Notes: a model not told the origin generated them from the letters alone. A stretch of DNA of 64,000 nucleotides from Pelagibacterium sediminicola (GCF_003390885.1 NZ_QMEL01000005.1:62001-126000), one strand, 5' to 3'; shown: positions 29,430 through 38,865, numbered from the stretch's first letter. Numbers and translations are program-made.

Positions 29430-29572
29430 AGTCCACGCCTTTTTCAACACTCGAACCGGCAACAGCGTCCACAGGACGACCCTCCGTGCCGGCTGCGACA
29501 ATAACAATGAGCCGCATGATACGCATCCGCCGCGTACTTTGGCCGATTCAAATCGAAAAGTTAAGGACCATT

Positions 29573-29584
29573 CACAAATTTGTG
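29573..29584. promoter_or_regulatory. 12-bp palindrome between divergent CSD and gloA genes
   Basis: CACAAATTTGTG, perfectly symmetric, AT-rich against a GC-rich background, between the divergent genes at 29429 and 29705. Possible operator; protein unknown. Confidence 0.3.
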
Positions 29585-29704
29585 GGGATTTATTAACCAT
29601 GAGCGCGCCGGCAACGGGGACTTGGTCGGAACAAGAACGATCTGCTAACCTCCCCCGGCGAAATCCGGCTCGCCTCCCCGAGCCTGACCATTGGAGATTC
29701 TGCC

Positions 29705-30121
29705 GTGAAATATCTGCACACCATGGTGCGCATAACCGATATCGAACAGAGCCTGCGCTTTTATTGCGAAGGGCTCGGCCTTGTCGAAACGCGCCGCATA
29801 GAGAATGAAAAGGGCCGTTTTACCCTCATCTTCCTCAACGCCCCCGGCGAAGAGCATGCGCAGGTCGAACTGACCTACAACTGGGATCCCGAGACCTATA
29901 GCGGGGGGCGCAATTTCGGGCACCTTGCCTATCGGGTCGATGATATCTACGCGCTGTGCCAGCACCTGATGGACATGGGCTACACCATCCACCGCCCTCC
30001 GCGCGACGGTCACATGGCGTTCGTCAAATCCCCCGATGGCATCTCGATCGAGTTGCTTCAGGACGGCAATCTCGACCCCAAAGAGCCCTGGGCCTCGATG
30101 CCCAACACCGGCACATGGTAA
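29705..30121 (+). CDS. gloA: lactoylglutathione lyase (glyoxalase I)
   Basis: A 138-aa VOC-fold metalloenzyme that turns the methylglyoxal-glutathione hemithioacetal into S-lactoylglutathione. It aligns with E. coli GloA along its length, and the four metal ligands are kept: His in LHTMVRITD, Glu in QVELTYNWD, His in NFGHLAYRV and Glu in ISIELLQDGN. The absence of long insertions suggests the Ni/Co-dependent bacterial type. Start ATG 29705. A clear terminator follows. Confidence 0.95.
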   Translation: MKYLHTMVRITDIEQSLRFYCEGLGLVETRRIENEKGRFTLIFLNAPGEEHAQVELTYNWDPETYSGGRNFGHLAYRVDDIYALCQHLMDMGYTIHRPPRDGHMAFVKSPDGISIELLQDGNLDPKEPWASMPNTGTW

Positions 30122-30152
30122 ACGGGTAACGGGTTTTTAACCACGTGAGTTG

Positions 30153-30180
30153 ACCGGCGGTTAGTTTACCGCCGGTTATT
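30153..30180 (+). terminator. intrinsic terminator of gloA
   Basis: ACCGGCGGT, loop TAGTTT, ACCGCCGGT, then TATTTTA, 32 nt after the stop. Strong 9-bp stem. Confidence 0.8.
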
Positions 30181-30221
30181 TTATGTCCGGGTTTGGGATC
30201 GGAATTGCCCCAAAAACGGAC

Positions 30222-30692
30222 ATGGTCATGCGTCTTGTTTCCAGTCTCATCGTGATGGTCATGCTGCTCGGCGCCTGTGCGCCGATGGCAATGTTCGCGT
30301 CCTCGAGCGGCAGCGCCTATAGCGGGTTGCGCACCGACTGGGGCACGTTCGTCTCTTCAAGCAACGTCAACGCGCTTTGCCTTTCGCCCGCGCTGCGCCT
30401 GCTGATCTGGGATTTCGAGGGCTATTTCGGCAAGAAGGTGGTGATGAGCTCGGGCTACCGCACGCCGTGGCACAACGCCTCTGTCGGCGGCGCGGAAGCC
30501 TCCTATCACACCAAATGCATGGCGGCGGACTTCTACATCCCCGGCGTCGATAAGAGCCGGCTGATAGGCTATGCCATGCGCAACAAGCTGATCGGCGGGC
30601 TTGGTTGCTATCCCGGCCAGCGCTTCATACATGTCGATGTGCGCGACCGGCCGCGCGGCCGCAACACCCCGGTTACCTTCTCGGGGTGCTGA
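30222..30692 (+). CDS. lipoprotein with M15A peptidase-like domain (YcbK/DUF882 type)
   Basis: About 156 aa. The N-terminus MVMRLVSSLIVMVMLLGAC carries a lipobox (LGAC), so an outer- or inner-membrane lipoprotein. The M15-type zinc motifs are present: MSSGYRTPWHN, SYHTKCMAADFYIPG (H and D ligands) and FIHVDVRDRP (H ligand). Members cleave or bind peptidoglycan stem peptides. Start is uncertain between ATG 30222 and 30228; an earlier frame start at 30183 sits in the gloA terminator and is unlikely. Confidence 0.85.
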   Translation: MVMRLVSSLIVMVMLLGACAPMAMFASSSGSAYSGLRTDWGTFVSSSNVNALCLSPALRLLIWDFEGYFGKKVVMSSGYRTPWHNASVGGAEASYHTKCMAADFYIPGVDKSRLIGYAMRNKLIGGLGCYPGQRFIHVDVRDRPRGRNTPVTFSGC

Positions 30693-30763
30693 AATCGGGG
30701 AATGAGTGGATTTTGGACTTGCAGATTCGCACCGCCCCCCCTATACACCCGCTCATTGGTTAG

Positions 30764-30839
30764 GCGCCCTTCGTCTAGCGGTCTAGGACGCCGCCCTTTC
30801 ACGGCGGAAACACGGGTTCGAGTCCCGTAGGGCGCGCCA
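30764..30839 (+). tRNA. tRNA-Glu (anticodon TTC)
   Basis: 76 nt with CCA: acceptor GCGCCCT/AGGGCGC, anticodon stem CCGCC/GGCGG with loop CTTTCAC (TTC), T loop TTCGAGT. Tandem with a second tRNA-Glu 97 nt downstream. Confidence 0.97.
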
Positions 30840-30936
30840 CTTTTCCTCTTATGCGGATCGACAGACGGTCTGGCCGGTTGTCACCCCGCCTGCGGAAAGG
30901 TATCAATATAAAAGGGATCGCCACCCGATCCCCTCC

Positions 30937-31011
30937 GCGCCCTTCGTCTAGCGGTCAGGACGTCGCCCTCTCACGGCGAAAACAGGGGTTCGATTCCCCT
31001 AGGGCGCGCCA
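30937..31011 (+). tRNA. tRNA-Glu (anticodon CTC)
   Basis: 75 nt with CCA: identical acceptor stem GCGCCCT/AGGGCGC, anticodon stem TCGCC/GGCGA with loop CTCTCAC (CTC), T arm AGGGG TTCGATT CCCCT. The 97-nt spacer before it holds a GGGATCG/CGATCCC hairpin (30914-30932). The 236 nt after it contain no gene I can support. Confidence 0.97.
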
Positions 31012-31247
31012 AAACCTCACCATACCAAAACAAATCCGAGAATCGGGCGACCACTCTCGATGGCATAGTGGTTGTTGCAGGATTCCAATCAGATACCCGG
31101 AAGCTGCCTTTCGGAAAAGTGAATGCACTATTGGTTTAAGGTAAAATCTGAGCTTCCACGGCATCCATAAGGAAAGCCCCAATTGCCTTCCTCAGGCTGG
31201 ATTCACGCGACGGCCCGTTTCAAAAGCAGCAAACGAGACCGATCGCT

Positions 31248-31970
31248 CTATTTCACGTTGTATCTTAGCCAGACGCTGCCATCCGGCAGTTTCTTCGTGT
31301 TGATCAGTTCGAATCCGACCGGGCCGTCGTCGTTATACTTCGGGTTGCCGTCGAACAGGGAAGCGGATTCGGTCGAGCCGTCCGCTACCGGCGTCATGAC
31401 GATGCTGACCTCGTCGACGAGGCCCTGTTTCAGAAGCGACCAGTTCACCCCGCCGCCGCCGTTCAGGAGCAATTGGTCCTTGCCGTAGATTTTCTGAATC
31501 TTTGAAATGGCCACCGCGAAGTCCAACTCCTCCTCACCAGCGATGATGTAGGAAACGTTCATCCGGCGCAGAAAATCCTTGTAGGCGTTGCTAACGCCCG
31601 CCGGAACGATCTCCACCACATGCGCGCTTGTGTCGAAATAGGTAATGGTGTTGCGGCTCCATGCCAGTTTCCCGGCGCGGTCGATGGCGAAATAGTGGAT
31701 CGTCTCATCGTGTTCAGCGAGGAAATCGCCCGGCGGCACGTCCTTCGCATCAAGATCCAGATCCGGCTCCTTGTAATGCGTAAAATTCACTTCGCTCGTC
31801 GTGCTGCCGCTGAGCCAGCCGCTATGATCGCGGTAGAACGGGTCCGGTCCGAGGAACAGGTTATAGTATTCGATCTGAGAGGCCCGGCTTTCTTCGGTCT
31901 GCAGATGCGGCCCGTTGATCTTGCCGTTCAGGGACGTGTGCATGTGCACGATAATCTTCGGTTTCGTCAT
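31248..31970 (-). CDS. RibD C-terminal domain/dihydrofolate reductase-like protein
   Basis: A 240-aa protein of the RibD-C/DHFR-like superfamily: IIVHMHTSLNGKINGP (N-terminal strand and substrate loop), DFLRRMNVSYIIAGEEELDF, LLLNGGGGVNWSLLKQGLVDEVSIVMTPV (NADPH-site glycine run). Probably an NAD(P)H-dependent reductase; the true substrate is unknown. Start ATG 31970 with AAAGGAT upstream. It lies 29 nt after the SDR gene on the same strand, so one operon. Codon use is less GC-biased than in flanking genes, as expected of acquired DNA. Confidence 0.87.
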   Translation of the reverse strand: MTKPKIIVHMHTSLNGKINGPHLQTEESRASQIEYYNLFLGPDPFYRDHSGWLSGSTTSEVNFTHYKEPDLDLDAKDVPPGDFLAEHDETIHYFAIDRAGKLAWSRNTITYFDTSAHVVEIVPAGVSNAYKDFLRRMNVSYIIAGEEELDFAVAISKIQKIYGKDQLLLNGGGGVNWSLLKQGLVDEVSIVMTPVADGSTESASLFDGNPKYNDDGPVGFELINTKKLPDGSVWLRYNVK

Positions 31971-31999
31971 AGTGGTGATCCTTTATCGGATATCATTGT

Positions 32000-32737
32000 T
32001 CAGAGTTCCTGCGCCGTCGGCCGGAACAGGATTTCGTTGATACCGACATCCTCCGGTTCATTGATGGCAAAGGCGACCAGCCGGGCAAAGGTCTCGGCGG
32101 GCACGCCGACCTGGCCCACGTAGTCCTGGTTGGCCTTCTGCACATCCTTCTCGCTGATGTGGTCCAGAAGCTCGGTCCTGACCGCGCCCGGCGAGATGAT
32201 GGTAACGCGGATGTTGTGCGGCGCCATTTCCTGCCTCAGCCCTTCCGAGATGACCCGCACTCCGGACTTGGTCGCGGAATAGACGGCGGAGCCGCCGAAG
32301 ATCTTGTGACCGGCGACCGAGGAGAGATTGATGATGTGGCCTGATTTCTGCGCCTGCATGTGAGGCAGCGCTGCGGCGACACCGTAGAGCACGCCCTTGA
32401 GATTGACGTCGATCATCCGGTCCCACTCGTCGACCTTGAGCCGGTCGAGCGGCGACAGCGGCATGATCCCGGCATTGTTGATGAGAACGTCGATGCGGCC
32501 ATAAGTCTTGACCGCCGCCTCCACGAGCGCCTTGAGGTCGCCGCGTCTGGTCACGTCCGTCGTGACCGCGATGGCCTTGCCGCCCGCCGCAGCAATTTCC
32601 GCCGCCAGCGCCTCGATCCGGTCGGAGCGGCGCGCGCCCAAGACCACGCTGGCCCCTTCGGCGGCGAGATGACGTGCGGCGGCCGCGCCCATGCCGCTGG
32701 AAGCGCCGGTGATGACGATGATCTTGTCCTTGATCAT
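32000..32737 (-). CDS. short-chain dehydrogenase/reductase
   Basis: A 245-aa classical [20 protein letters not shown] (TGxxxGxG), [10 protein letters not shown] (NNAG), catalytic Ser in [14 protein letters not shown] (YxxxK), and NADP-preferring GARRSDR after strand 2. Start ATG 32737 with AAAGGAT 6 nt upstream. It resembles YdfG-like broad-substrate oxidoreductases. Divergent from a LysR regulator, which probably controls it and the reductase gene downstream. Confidence 0.92.
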   Translation of the reverse strand: MIKDKIIVITGASSGMGAAAARHLAAEGASVVLGARRSDRIEALAAEIAAAGGKAIAVTTDVTRRGDLKALVEAAVKTYGRIDVLINNAGIMPLSPLDRLKVDEWDRMIDVNLKGVLYGVAAALPHMQAQKSGHIINLSSVAGHKIFGGSAVYSATKSGVRVISEGLRQEMAPHNIRVTIISPGAVRTELLDHISEKDVQKANQDYVGQVGVPAETFARLVAFAINEPEDVGINEILFRPTAQEL

Positions 32738-32792
32738 GATGGTATCCTTTTCGGTTGGTGACGCCGGATTATTCGTCCACGACACGCTTCAG

Positions 32793-32963
32793 TCAGTCCA
32801 CAATCTTGCCGTTCTCGACTTCCTGAGGCGCGGCAATCGAGATGGCTTGTCTGGTCTGGCCATCTGTCGCGCCAAACCCGACGGCCACCGGGGTTAAGAG
32901 GCTGGTCGCCTGCCCCCCAATCAGACTCGCTACGCATAGCGCCATGGACTGCACCGCGCCCAT
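32793..32963 (-). pseudogene. possible degenerate small gene in the SDR-lysR gap
   Basis: Within the 405-nt gap 32738-33142 an open frame of 56 codons runs on the minus strand (MGAVQSMALCVASLIGG start, NGKIVD end). A second frame just upstream encodes MSVVIIHAKDPLAA before stopping after 25 codons. Joined by a frameshift they could be one short protein. No family is recognised and chance cannot be excluded. The rest of the gap is AT-richer promoter DNA for the divergent lysR and SDR genes. Confidence 0.2.
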
Positions 32964-33142
32964 GCAGCAGCCAGCGGGTCTTTTGCATGGATGATGACTA
33001 CGCTCATGCTATCCGCCTTATTCCGGAAACCCGCTTGCAAAACATAGTGCGGCCATTGCTATTGATTATCTGGTAAAATTCGCATGGACCTATCGATCCA
33101 GTCGATTAATTCCGTAGAGTATGTATGTGAGGGAAACGTCTA

Positions 33143-34051
33143 ATGAAGAGGACTGACTTCAATCGTCTGACATGGTTCCGGATGGTTGCCGAGGAGCGCA
33201 GCTTCACCAGGGCCGCTGCAAAGCTCGGTGTCTCCCAGTCGACGCTCAGCCATACCATCAAGCAGTTGGAGGCGCAGATAGGCTTGCGGCTGCTGACACG
33301 CACGACGCGAAACGTCGCTACGACCGCCGCCGGCGAACGCCTGCTTCAGACCATCGCCCCGCGCATGACCGAGATCGAGGATGAGATCGCTTCCCTGACG
33401 GCGTTCCGCGAAAAGCCATCGGGCTCCATGCGACTGACGCTCTCCGATCATGCATTCCACAGCGTCGTGTGGCCCAAGTTGAAGCCGATGCTCCGCCAAT
33501 ACCCGGATATCCATGTCGAGCTGCTTCTCGACAGCACCTTCCGAAACATCGTCGAAGAGCGGTTTGACGCTGGTGTCCGGCTCGGCGAAAGCGTCGAAAA
33601 GGATATGATCGCGGTTCGGATCGGCCCCGACTGGCGGCTCGTCGCCGTCGCTGCGCCGGCCTATCTCGCCGTGAACGGAACGCCCGGGCATCCACAGGAT
33701 CTGGTTCGGCATGCCTGTATCAACATGCGCCAGGAAACGGCCGGAGGCCTCTACGCTTGGGAGTTCGAGAAGGACGGGCAGACGCTTCGCGTCAGAGTTT
33801 CGGGTCAACTGACATTCAACGATTCCTACGCGATGGTCGATGCTGTAGTAAATGGCTACGGGATCGCCTACGTTCCCGAAGACATCGTTGAAGACCAGAT
33901 CGCGCAAGGCTCGCTCACGCGGGTTCTCGATGACTGGTCACCCTACTTCGAGGGATATTTCCTCTATTATCCCAGCCGTCGCCAAAATCTTCCTGCTTTC
34001 CGGCTTGTGGTCGACACACTTCGGCATAGAGATCAATTCATGGGACGTTGA
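33143..34051 (+). CDS. LysR family transcriptional regulator
   Basis: A 302-aa LTTR. The N-terminal winged HTH (TRAAAKLGVSQSTLSHTIKQLEAQIGLRLLTR) is followed by the substrate-binding domain typical of the AaeR/YhjC-like group, with EERFDAGVRLGE and VVNGYGIAYVPEDIV. Start ATG 33143. It diverges from the SDR/reductase operon, so autoregulation and control of that operon are likely; the inducer is unknown. Belongs to the same AT-richer block. Confidence 0.93.
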   Translation: MKRTDFNRLTWFRMVAEERSFTRAAAKLGVSQSTLSHTIKQLEAQIGLRLLTRTTRNVATTAAGERLLQTIAPRMTEIEDEIASLTAFREKPSGSMRLTLSDHAFHSVVWPKLKPMLRQYPDIHVELLLDSTFRNIVEERFDAGVRLGESVEKDMIAVRIGPDWRLVAVAAPAYLAVNGTPGHPQDLVRHACINMRQETAGGLYAWEFEKDGQTLRVRVSGQLTFNDSYAMVDAVVNGYGIAYVPEDIVEDQIAQGSLTRVLDDWSPYFEGYFLYYPSRRQNLPAFRLVVDTLRHRDQFMGR

Positions 34052-34326
34052 TGATCGGCAAACGCATATTTGCGGTATGGATAACCATTTTTAGAAGATG
34101 CCTCCACCTCGACTGCTAGGCTGACTTCACAAAAGCAAGGTGCCCAGTTCCATCCTCTCCGGCGCGCAATCTCTTCAATATCACCTTGTCATATTCCATG
34201 CCGATGGCGCGCATAGGTGCGATATGCGCGGCCCAGCGGGTTATTTTTTGCTCCAGCTTGCCCGCTTCAAAGCGGCTGTTATGCTGGGGCGATTCAGCCC
34301 GTTCAACGATTTCGGATTATCCAGAA

Positions 34327-35721
34327 ATGACAAACGCCAACGCCCCGCTCGATGCGGTTCTCGCCCATGTGGACGCAACCGTCGAGGATAGTGTCGCGCG
34401 CCTGTTCGACCTTTTGCGCATCGCATCGATCTCGACCGATCCGGCCTATAAGGACGAATGCCGCAAGGCGGCCGAGTGGCTGGCCGGTGAGTTGGACGGG
34501 TTGGGTTTCGATGCCTCGGTGCGCTCGACCGAGGGCCACCCCATGGTGGTCGGGCATGCAAGGGCTGATGCCGGGCCGAACGTTCTGTTTTACGGACACT
34601 ATGACGTGCAGCCGGTCGATCCGTTGGAATTGTGGGCCAACGATCCCTTCGCCCCGCGGATCGGCGAGGAAAACGGCCGCAAGGTGATTCTCGCGCGCGG
34701 CGCGTCCGACGACAAGGGCCAGCTCATGACCTTCGTTGAGGCGTGCCGGGCCTATAAGGCGGTGCGCGGCGCGCTGCCGGTCGGCGTCACCGTGCTGTTC
34801 GAGGGCGAGGAGGAAGCCGGATCGCCCTCGCTGAAACCCTTCCTCGAAGCGACCGCCGACGAATTGAAGGCCGATGTGGCGCTGGTCTGCGATACGGACA
34901 TGTGGGACGAAGAAATCCCCTCGATCATCACCATGCTGCGCGGGCTCGTCGCCGACGAAATCGAAATCACCGCCGCCAGCCGCGACCTGCATTCGGGCAT
35001 GTACGGCAACGCCGCGCGCAACCCCATCCAGGTGCTGGCGGCCATCATCGCCTCGCTGCGCAACCCCGACGGTTCGGTCGCCGTACCCGGGTTCTATGAC
35101 GATGTCGCGGAGCTTGCGCCCCAGGTGAAGGAACAGTGGCAGCGCCTGCCGTTCGATGACAAGGCCTATCTGGGCGATGTGGGGCTTTCGGTCCCCGCCG
35201 GCGAGCAGTCGCGTTCGGTTCTCGAACAGATCACCTCTCGGCCCACCTGCGAGATCAACGGGATCAGCGGCGGCTATACGGGCGACGGGTTCAAGACCGT
35301 CATCCCGGCCAAGGCCAGCGCCAAGATTTCCTTCCGCCTCGTCGCGAGCCAGGACCCGGCAAAGATCCGCGACGCATTCCGCGCCCATGTCAGATCGCTC
35401 GTGCCCGCGGATTGCACCGTAACCTTCACGCCCCACGGCGGCTCTCCTGCCGTCGCGGTCCCCGCCGATGGCCCCTTCCTCACCAAAGCCCTCGGCGCGC
35501 TGACCGACGAATGGGGCAAGGAAGCCGCGATCGCCGGTTCGGGCGGCTCGATCCCCATCGTGGGGGATTTCAAGACGCTGCTGGGCATGGATTCGCTGCT
35601 CATCGGCTTTGCCCAGACCGACGACCGCATCCACAGCCCCAACGAGAAATACAATCTCGAAAGCTATCACCGCGGCATCCGCTCTTGGGTGCGGATCCTC
35701 GACGCGCTGGCTGAGGGCTGA
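34327..35721 (+). CDS. M20 family dipeptidase/metallopeptidase
   Basis: A 464-aa cytosolic zinc hydrolase of the M20 (DapE/ArgE/carnosinase) family. Metal ligands are visible in FYGHYDVQP (His-x-Asp), ARGASDDKGQ (bridging Asp), LFEGEEEAGS (catalytic Glu and metal Glu), VCDTD and the late IHSPNEKYNLES. The dimerisation (lid) domain is in the middle. Start ATG 34327 (MTNANAPLDAVLAH); the longer frame reads into non-coding leader. The 275-nt gap upstream shows no further gene. Confidence 0.93.
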   Translation: MTNANAPLDAVLAHVDATVEDSVARLFDLLRIASISTDPAYKDECRKAAEWLAGELDGLGFDASVRSTEGHPMVVGHARADAGPNVLFYGHYDVQPVDPLELWANDPFAPRIGEENGRKVILARGASDDKGQLMTFVEACRAYKAVRGALPVGVTVLFEGEEEAGSPSLKPFLEATADELKADVALVCDTDMWDEEIPSIITMLRGLVADEIEITAASRDLHSGMYGNAARNPIQVLAAIIASLRNPDGSVAVPGFYDDVAELAPQVKEQWQRLPFDDKAYLGDVGLSVPAGEQSRSVLEQITSRPTCEINGISGGYTGDGFKTVIPAKASAKISFRLVASQDPAKIRDAFRAHVRSLVPADCTVTFTPHGGSPAVAVPADGPFLTKALGALTDEWGKEAAIAGSGGSIPIVGDFKTLLGMDSLLIGFAQTDDRIHSPNEKYNLESYHRGIRSWVRILDALAEG

Positions 35722-35784
35722 ATTTCGCATTCTTCCGGACGTTAATAGAAAAGGCATGCTCCGCCGGCCGCAGCAAGATCACTC

Positions 35785-35885
35785 TGGGTTCCGGGAATGA
35801 ATCCCGGAATGACATCAGTTTTTTGGCGCAACCCGCGCCCCATCTCTAATGTCATCCCCGGGACTGATTCCCGGGGTCCAGCACG
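35785..35885. repeat. family D double-hairpin repeat
   Basis: TTCCGGGAATGAATCCCGGAA (35789-35809) and CCCCGGGACTGATTCCCGGGG (about 35856-35876), with GACATCAG/CTCTAATGTC between. It fills most of the 345-nt M20/SDR gap; apart from the SDR leader nothing else is visible there. Both loops contain GANTC (GAATC, GATTC), the CcrM methylation site. Confidence 0.8.
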
Positions 35886-36066
35886 ATACAACGACAACCG
35901 CAGGGCGATAGGGAACGGATACCCAGTCGACGCCCGAGGCCCCGATCCGGTCGGGGCGGACCTCTGAGGCAAATCTCCCTTGGTCATATCGGGGCCAATC
36001 CCGTTTGCCCCTGTTCAGTTGCCAAAAAAAGATGGTCCACATGGCCCGTCTGGAAAGGATGAAGTC

Positions 36067-36819
36067 ATGGCCAGGATCGCGTGGATCTTGGGAGGCGGCA
36101 CCGGGCTTGGCGCCGAAACGGCCAAGGGCCTGATTGCGCGTGGCTGGACCGTCGCCGTTTCCGGCCGCCGCACCGCGCCGCTTGAAGCGCTGAAAGCCAG
36201 CCACGGCGCGCATCCCTACCCGTTCGACGTGACCGACCGCGACGCGGTGGGCGTGACCGTTGCGAAAATTGTCGCCGATCTCGGGCGCATTGACCTCATG
36301 ATCTATTCGGTGGCGCGCAAGCAAACCGCGCGCGCCGGCGACTATGGCTATGAAAGCTACGCCTCGATCATCGACACCAACCTGCTCGGCGCAGCCCGGG
36401 TCATCGATCCGGTCGTTGACCAGATGCGCCGGCAGGGCGGCGGCGAGATCGCGCTCGTCGCCTCGGTCGCGGACTATTTCGGCCTGCCGCGCGCCGCTGC
36501 CTACAGTTCCGGCAAGGCGGCGATGATCGCGCTCGCCCAGACCATGCGCACCGAACTGGCGCAGGACAATATCGCGGTGCGCGTCATCTCGCCGGGCTTC
36601 GTCAAAACCGATTTCACGGCAAAGAACGATTTTCCCATGCCGTTCCTGATGGACGCCGACGAGGCGGGCAAGCGGATCGTCGCGGGCCTGCTCGATTCAA
36701 AGCGCTTCGAGATCGCGTTTCCGCGCCGTTTCGTCCTGATCCTCAAGACGATCGGTCTGCTGCCTTACCCGGTGTTCTTCTGGGTGATGGGGAAATTGGC
36801 CGGGGTGGCGGGGAAATAG
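36067..36819 (+). CDS. short-chain dehydrogenase/reductase
   Basis: A 250-aa SDR with an altered glycine motif GGGTGLGAETAKGL in place of TGxxxGxG. The expected NNAG motif reads YSVARKQTA. Active-site order is retained: VASVADYF (Ser), YSSGK (Tyr-Lys). The C-terminus ends in a hydrophobic stretch (LILKTIGLLPYPVFFWVMGKL), suggesting membrane association. Start ATG 36067 after AAGGATGAAG. Substrate unknown. Confidence 0.88.
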   Translation: MARIAWILGGGTGLGAETAKGLIARGWTVAVSGRRTAPLEALKASHGAHPYPFDVTDRDAVGVTVAKIVADLGRIDLMIYSVARKQTARAGDYGYESYASIIDTNLLGAARVIDPVVDQMRRQGGGEIALVASVADYFGLPRAAAYSSGKAAMIALAQTMRTELAQDNIAVRVISPGFVKTDFTAKNDFPMPFLMDADEAGKRIVAGLLDSKRFEIAFPRRFVLILKTIGLLPYPVFFWVMGKLAGVAGK

Positions 36820-36850
36820 GCGCTGCCGATTTTTCCTATGGATTTGGCTG

Positions 36851-37046
36851 GCATCGCAGCCCCCTCACTCCCAGCCCTTCTTCGGCTCCAATCGCTCCAC
36901 TGGAGCGATTGGTGGCTGCGCCACCACCTCGAAGTCCCACGAGGGGAGAGGGGGGCTCATATGGTTGCCCCACGGTTCCCCTTCTCCCCCTCGTGGGAGA
37001 AGGTGGCCGGAGCGAAGCGGAGGTCGGATGAGGGGGCCAGCGATGC
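36851..37046. repeat. family A multi-hairpin repeat, copy 2
   Basis: CCCCCTCACTCCCAGCCC at the left, AATCGCTCCACTGGAGCGATT palindrome, CCACGAGGGGAGAGGGG and CTTCTCCCCCTCGTGGGAGAAG, then GCCGGAGCGAAGCGG and GTCGGATGAGGGGG at the right. It fills the gap between convergent SDR and recJ. Confidence 0.8.
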
Positions 37047-37074
37047 TAGAACCAGCACCAAACAAATCGCCTCA

Positions 37075-38865
37075 TCACCCCGGAACGGCAGCATCGCTCA
37101 CCCTCAGTTGCACCGTTTCGCGCCCCTGCCAGTGATCGATATTGAGCGTGCCGCACAGATGCAGGCGCTGGCCGTCGCGGGCTTTCAAAAGTGCATCGCC
37201 GAGCGGGGTTCCCGCCGCCCGGAAGGCGATGCCCTTGAGGTTTGCGCCGTCTCCCGAAGATAGCGAAAGCCGCACGTGCCCGCCTGCACCCATGATCTCG
37301 GCAAAGCGCACGGCATGGGAGGGAAAGGCAAAAACGGGGGTCGGGTTGCCGGCCCCGAACGGCCCGGCCCGCTCGATATCGCGCACGAAATCCGGCGTCG
37401 CGCCCCGCGCGGTCAGCGCGGCATCGAGCCGGAGCGCCGTGCGCACGCGCGCCGCCGTCACCGCCGCGCGCAACCGCTCGTCGATAAAGGCGCGGAACGG
37501 CCCCATCTGCCCCGGCGCCAAGGTGATTCCCGCCGCCATGGCGTGTCCCCCGCCCTTCCCGATGACGCCCTCGGCAACCGCCGCGATGACCGCCGCGCCC
37601 AGATCGACGCCCGGCATCGACCGTCCAGACCCCGTGCCCCCGCCATCGGGCGCCAGCGCAATGGCAAAGGCGGGGCGACCGAACCGCTCGCGCAGCCGCG
37701 CCGCCACCAGCCCCACGATCCCCGGATGCCATTGCGGCGAGCCGGTGACGAGAACCGATGGCCCCTCGCCGTCCCCGATTTCCATATCGGCGGTCGCGAC
37801 GGCCTGCTCCACCGCCTCGATCTCGATGCGCTGGCGCTCGGCGTTGAGTTCATCGAGCTTTGCGGCGATGGCAAGCGCCTCATGTTCGTCGGTGGTCGAG
37901 AGCAGCGCCGCTCCCATCCCCGCATTGCCGATCCGCCCCCCCGCATTGATGCGCGGCCCGAGGATATAGCCCAGATGGTAGGGCCCGACCGGCCCCGAAA
38001 CGCGCGCGCCAATGGCAAGGCTGGTCAGCCCCACATTGCCGCCTGCGCGGATCACGTCGAGCCCGCGCGCAACGAAGGCGCGGTTGAGCCCGGTTAGCGG
38101 TACCACGTCGCAAACCGTTGCCAGCGCCACGAGATCGAGCAGCGCCATGAGATCGGGCAGGCCCGTCCGTCCCCGCTCGCGCAGTACGCGATTGACCGCC
38201 ACCAGCGTCATGAAGGCAACGCCCGCCGCGCACAGATAGCCAAGCCCGGAAATATCGTCGGGCCGGTTGGGGTTGACCAGCGCATCGGCAGCGGGATGTT
38301 CGCCAGCCGCCAGGTGGTGGTCGATGACCAGGACGTCCGCGCCCCTGCCCTTGGCATGGGCGATCGGGCCGAGGCTGGTCGTACCGCAATCAAGCGTTAC
38401 GATGAGGGTACAGCCCTGTTCGATGAGGCTGTCCATTGCCGCATCGTTGGGCCCATACCCTTCAAAAATGCGATCCGGGATATGGCAGGCCGGATCGAGC
38501 CCGAACGCGCGCAGATAGCGCAGCATCAGCGCCGCCGAACAGGCCCCGTCGACATCGTAATCCCCGAACAGCCCGATTTTCTCGCTGTTCTCGATGGCAT
38601 CGGCGAGTCGCTGGGCCAGCACATCCATGTCCACCAGCGTCGATGGATCGGGCATGAGAGTGCGCAGCGTCGGGTTGATGAAATCCTCGGCGTCCTCCAC
38701 CGCGACCCCGCGCGCCGCAATGACCCGCGCAAGAATTTCCGATAATTCGGTCTGCTGCCCGATGGCCTGCGCCATGCGCGCGGCTGCCGGATCGAGCCGG
38801 TCGACCCAGCGCCGCCCGGTGACGGACCGCTCGACATTGAGAAAAGCTGGGGTTTCGGGCTTCAT
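37075..38865 (-). CDS. recJ: single-stranded-DNA-specific exonuclease RecJ
   Basis: A 596-aa 5'-3' ssDNA exonuclease in recombination and mismatch repair. DHH phosphoesterase motifs in order: FGDYDVDGACSAALM (motif I), VTLDCGTTS (II), VLVIDHHLAAGE (III, DHH), LVALATVCDVVPL (IV), GPRINAGGRIGNA, then DHHA1 GKGGGHAMAAGI. The C-terminal OB-type domain follows. Start ATG 38865 (MKPETPAFLNVERS); the open frame upstream lacks homology. Nearby hom and alaC fit the usual rhizobial neighbourhood, though glpX, often beside them, is not here. Confidence 0.95.
   Translation of the reverse strand: MKPETPAFLNVERSVTGRRWVDRLDPAAARMAQAIGQQTELSEILARVIAARGVAVEDAEDFINPTLRTLMPDPSTLVDMDVLAQRLADAIENSEKIGLFGDYDVDGACSAALMLRYLRAFGLDPACHIPDRIFEGYGPNDAAMDSLIEQGCTLIVTLDCGTTSLGPIAHAKGRGADVLVIDHHLAAGEHPAADALVNPNRPDDISGLGYLCAAGVAFMTLVAVNRVLRERGRTGLPDLMALLDLVALATVCDVVPLTGLNRAFVARGLDVIRAGGNVGLTSLAIGARVSGPVGPYHLGYILGPRINAGGRIGNAGMGAALLSTTDEHEALAIAAKLDELNAERQRIEIEAVEQAVATADMEIGDGEGPSVLVTGSPQWHPGIVGLVAARLRERFGRPAFAIALAPDGGGTGSGRSMPGVDLGAAVIAAVAEGVIGKGGGHAMAAGITLAPGQMGPFRAFIDERLRAAVTAARVRTALRLDAALTARGATPDFVRDIERAGPFGAGNPTPVFAFPSHAVRFAEIMGAGGHVRLSLSSGDGANLKGIAFRAAGTPLGDALLKARDGQRLHLCGTLNIDHWQGRETVQLRVSDAAVPG

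Noticed and set aside
30955-31182. Small minus-strand protein with GESNPCFRRERATS
   Set aside because: False translation of the antisense of tRNA-Glu(CTC); common annotation artefact.
31012-34100. Integrated phage or ICE at tRNA-Glu
   Set aside because: No integrase, excisionase or structural genes and no visible direct repeat of the tRNA 3' end.
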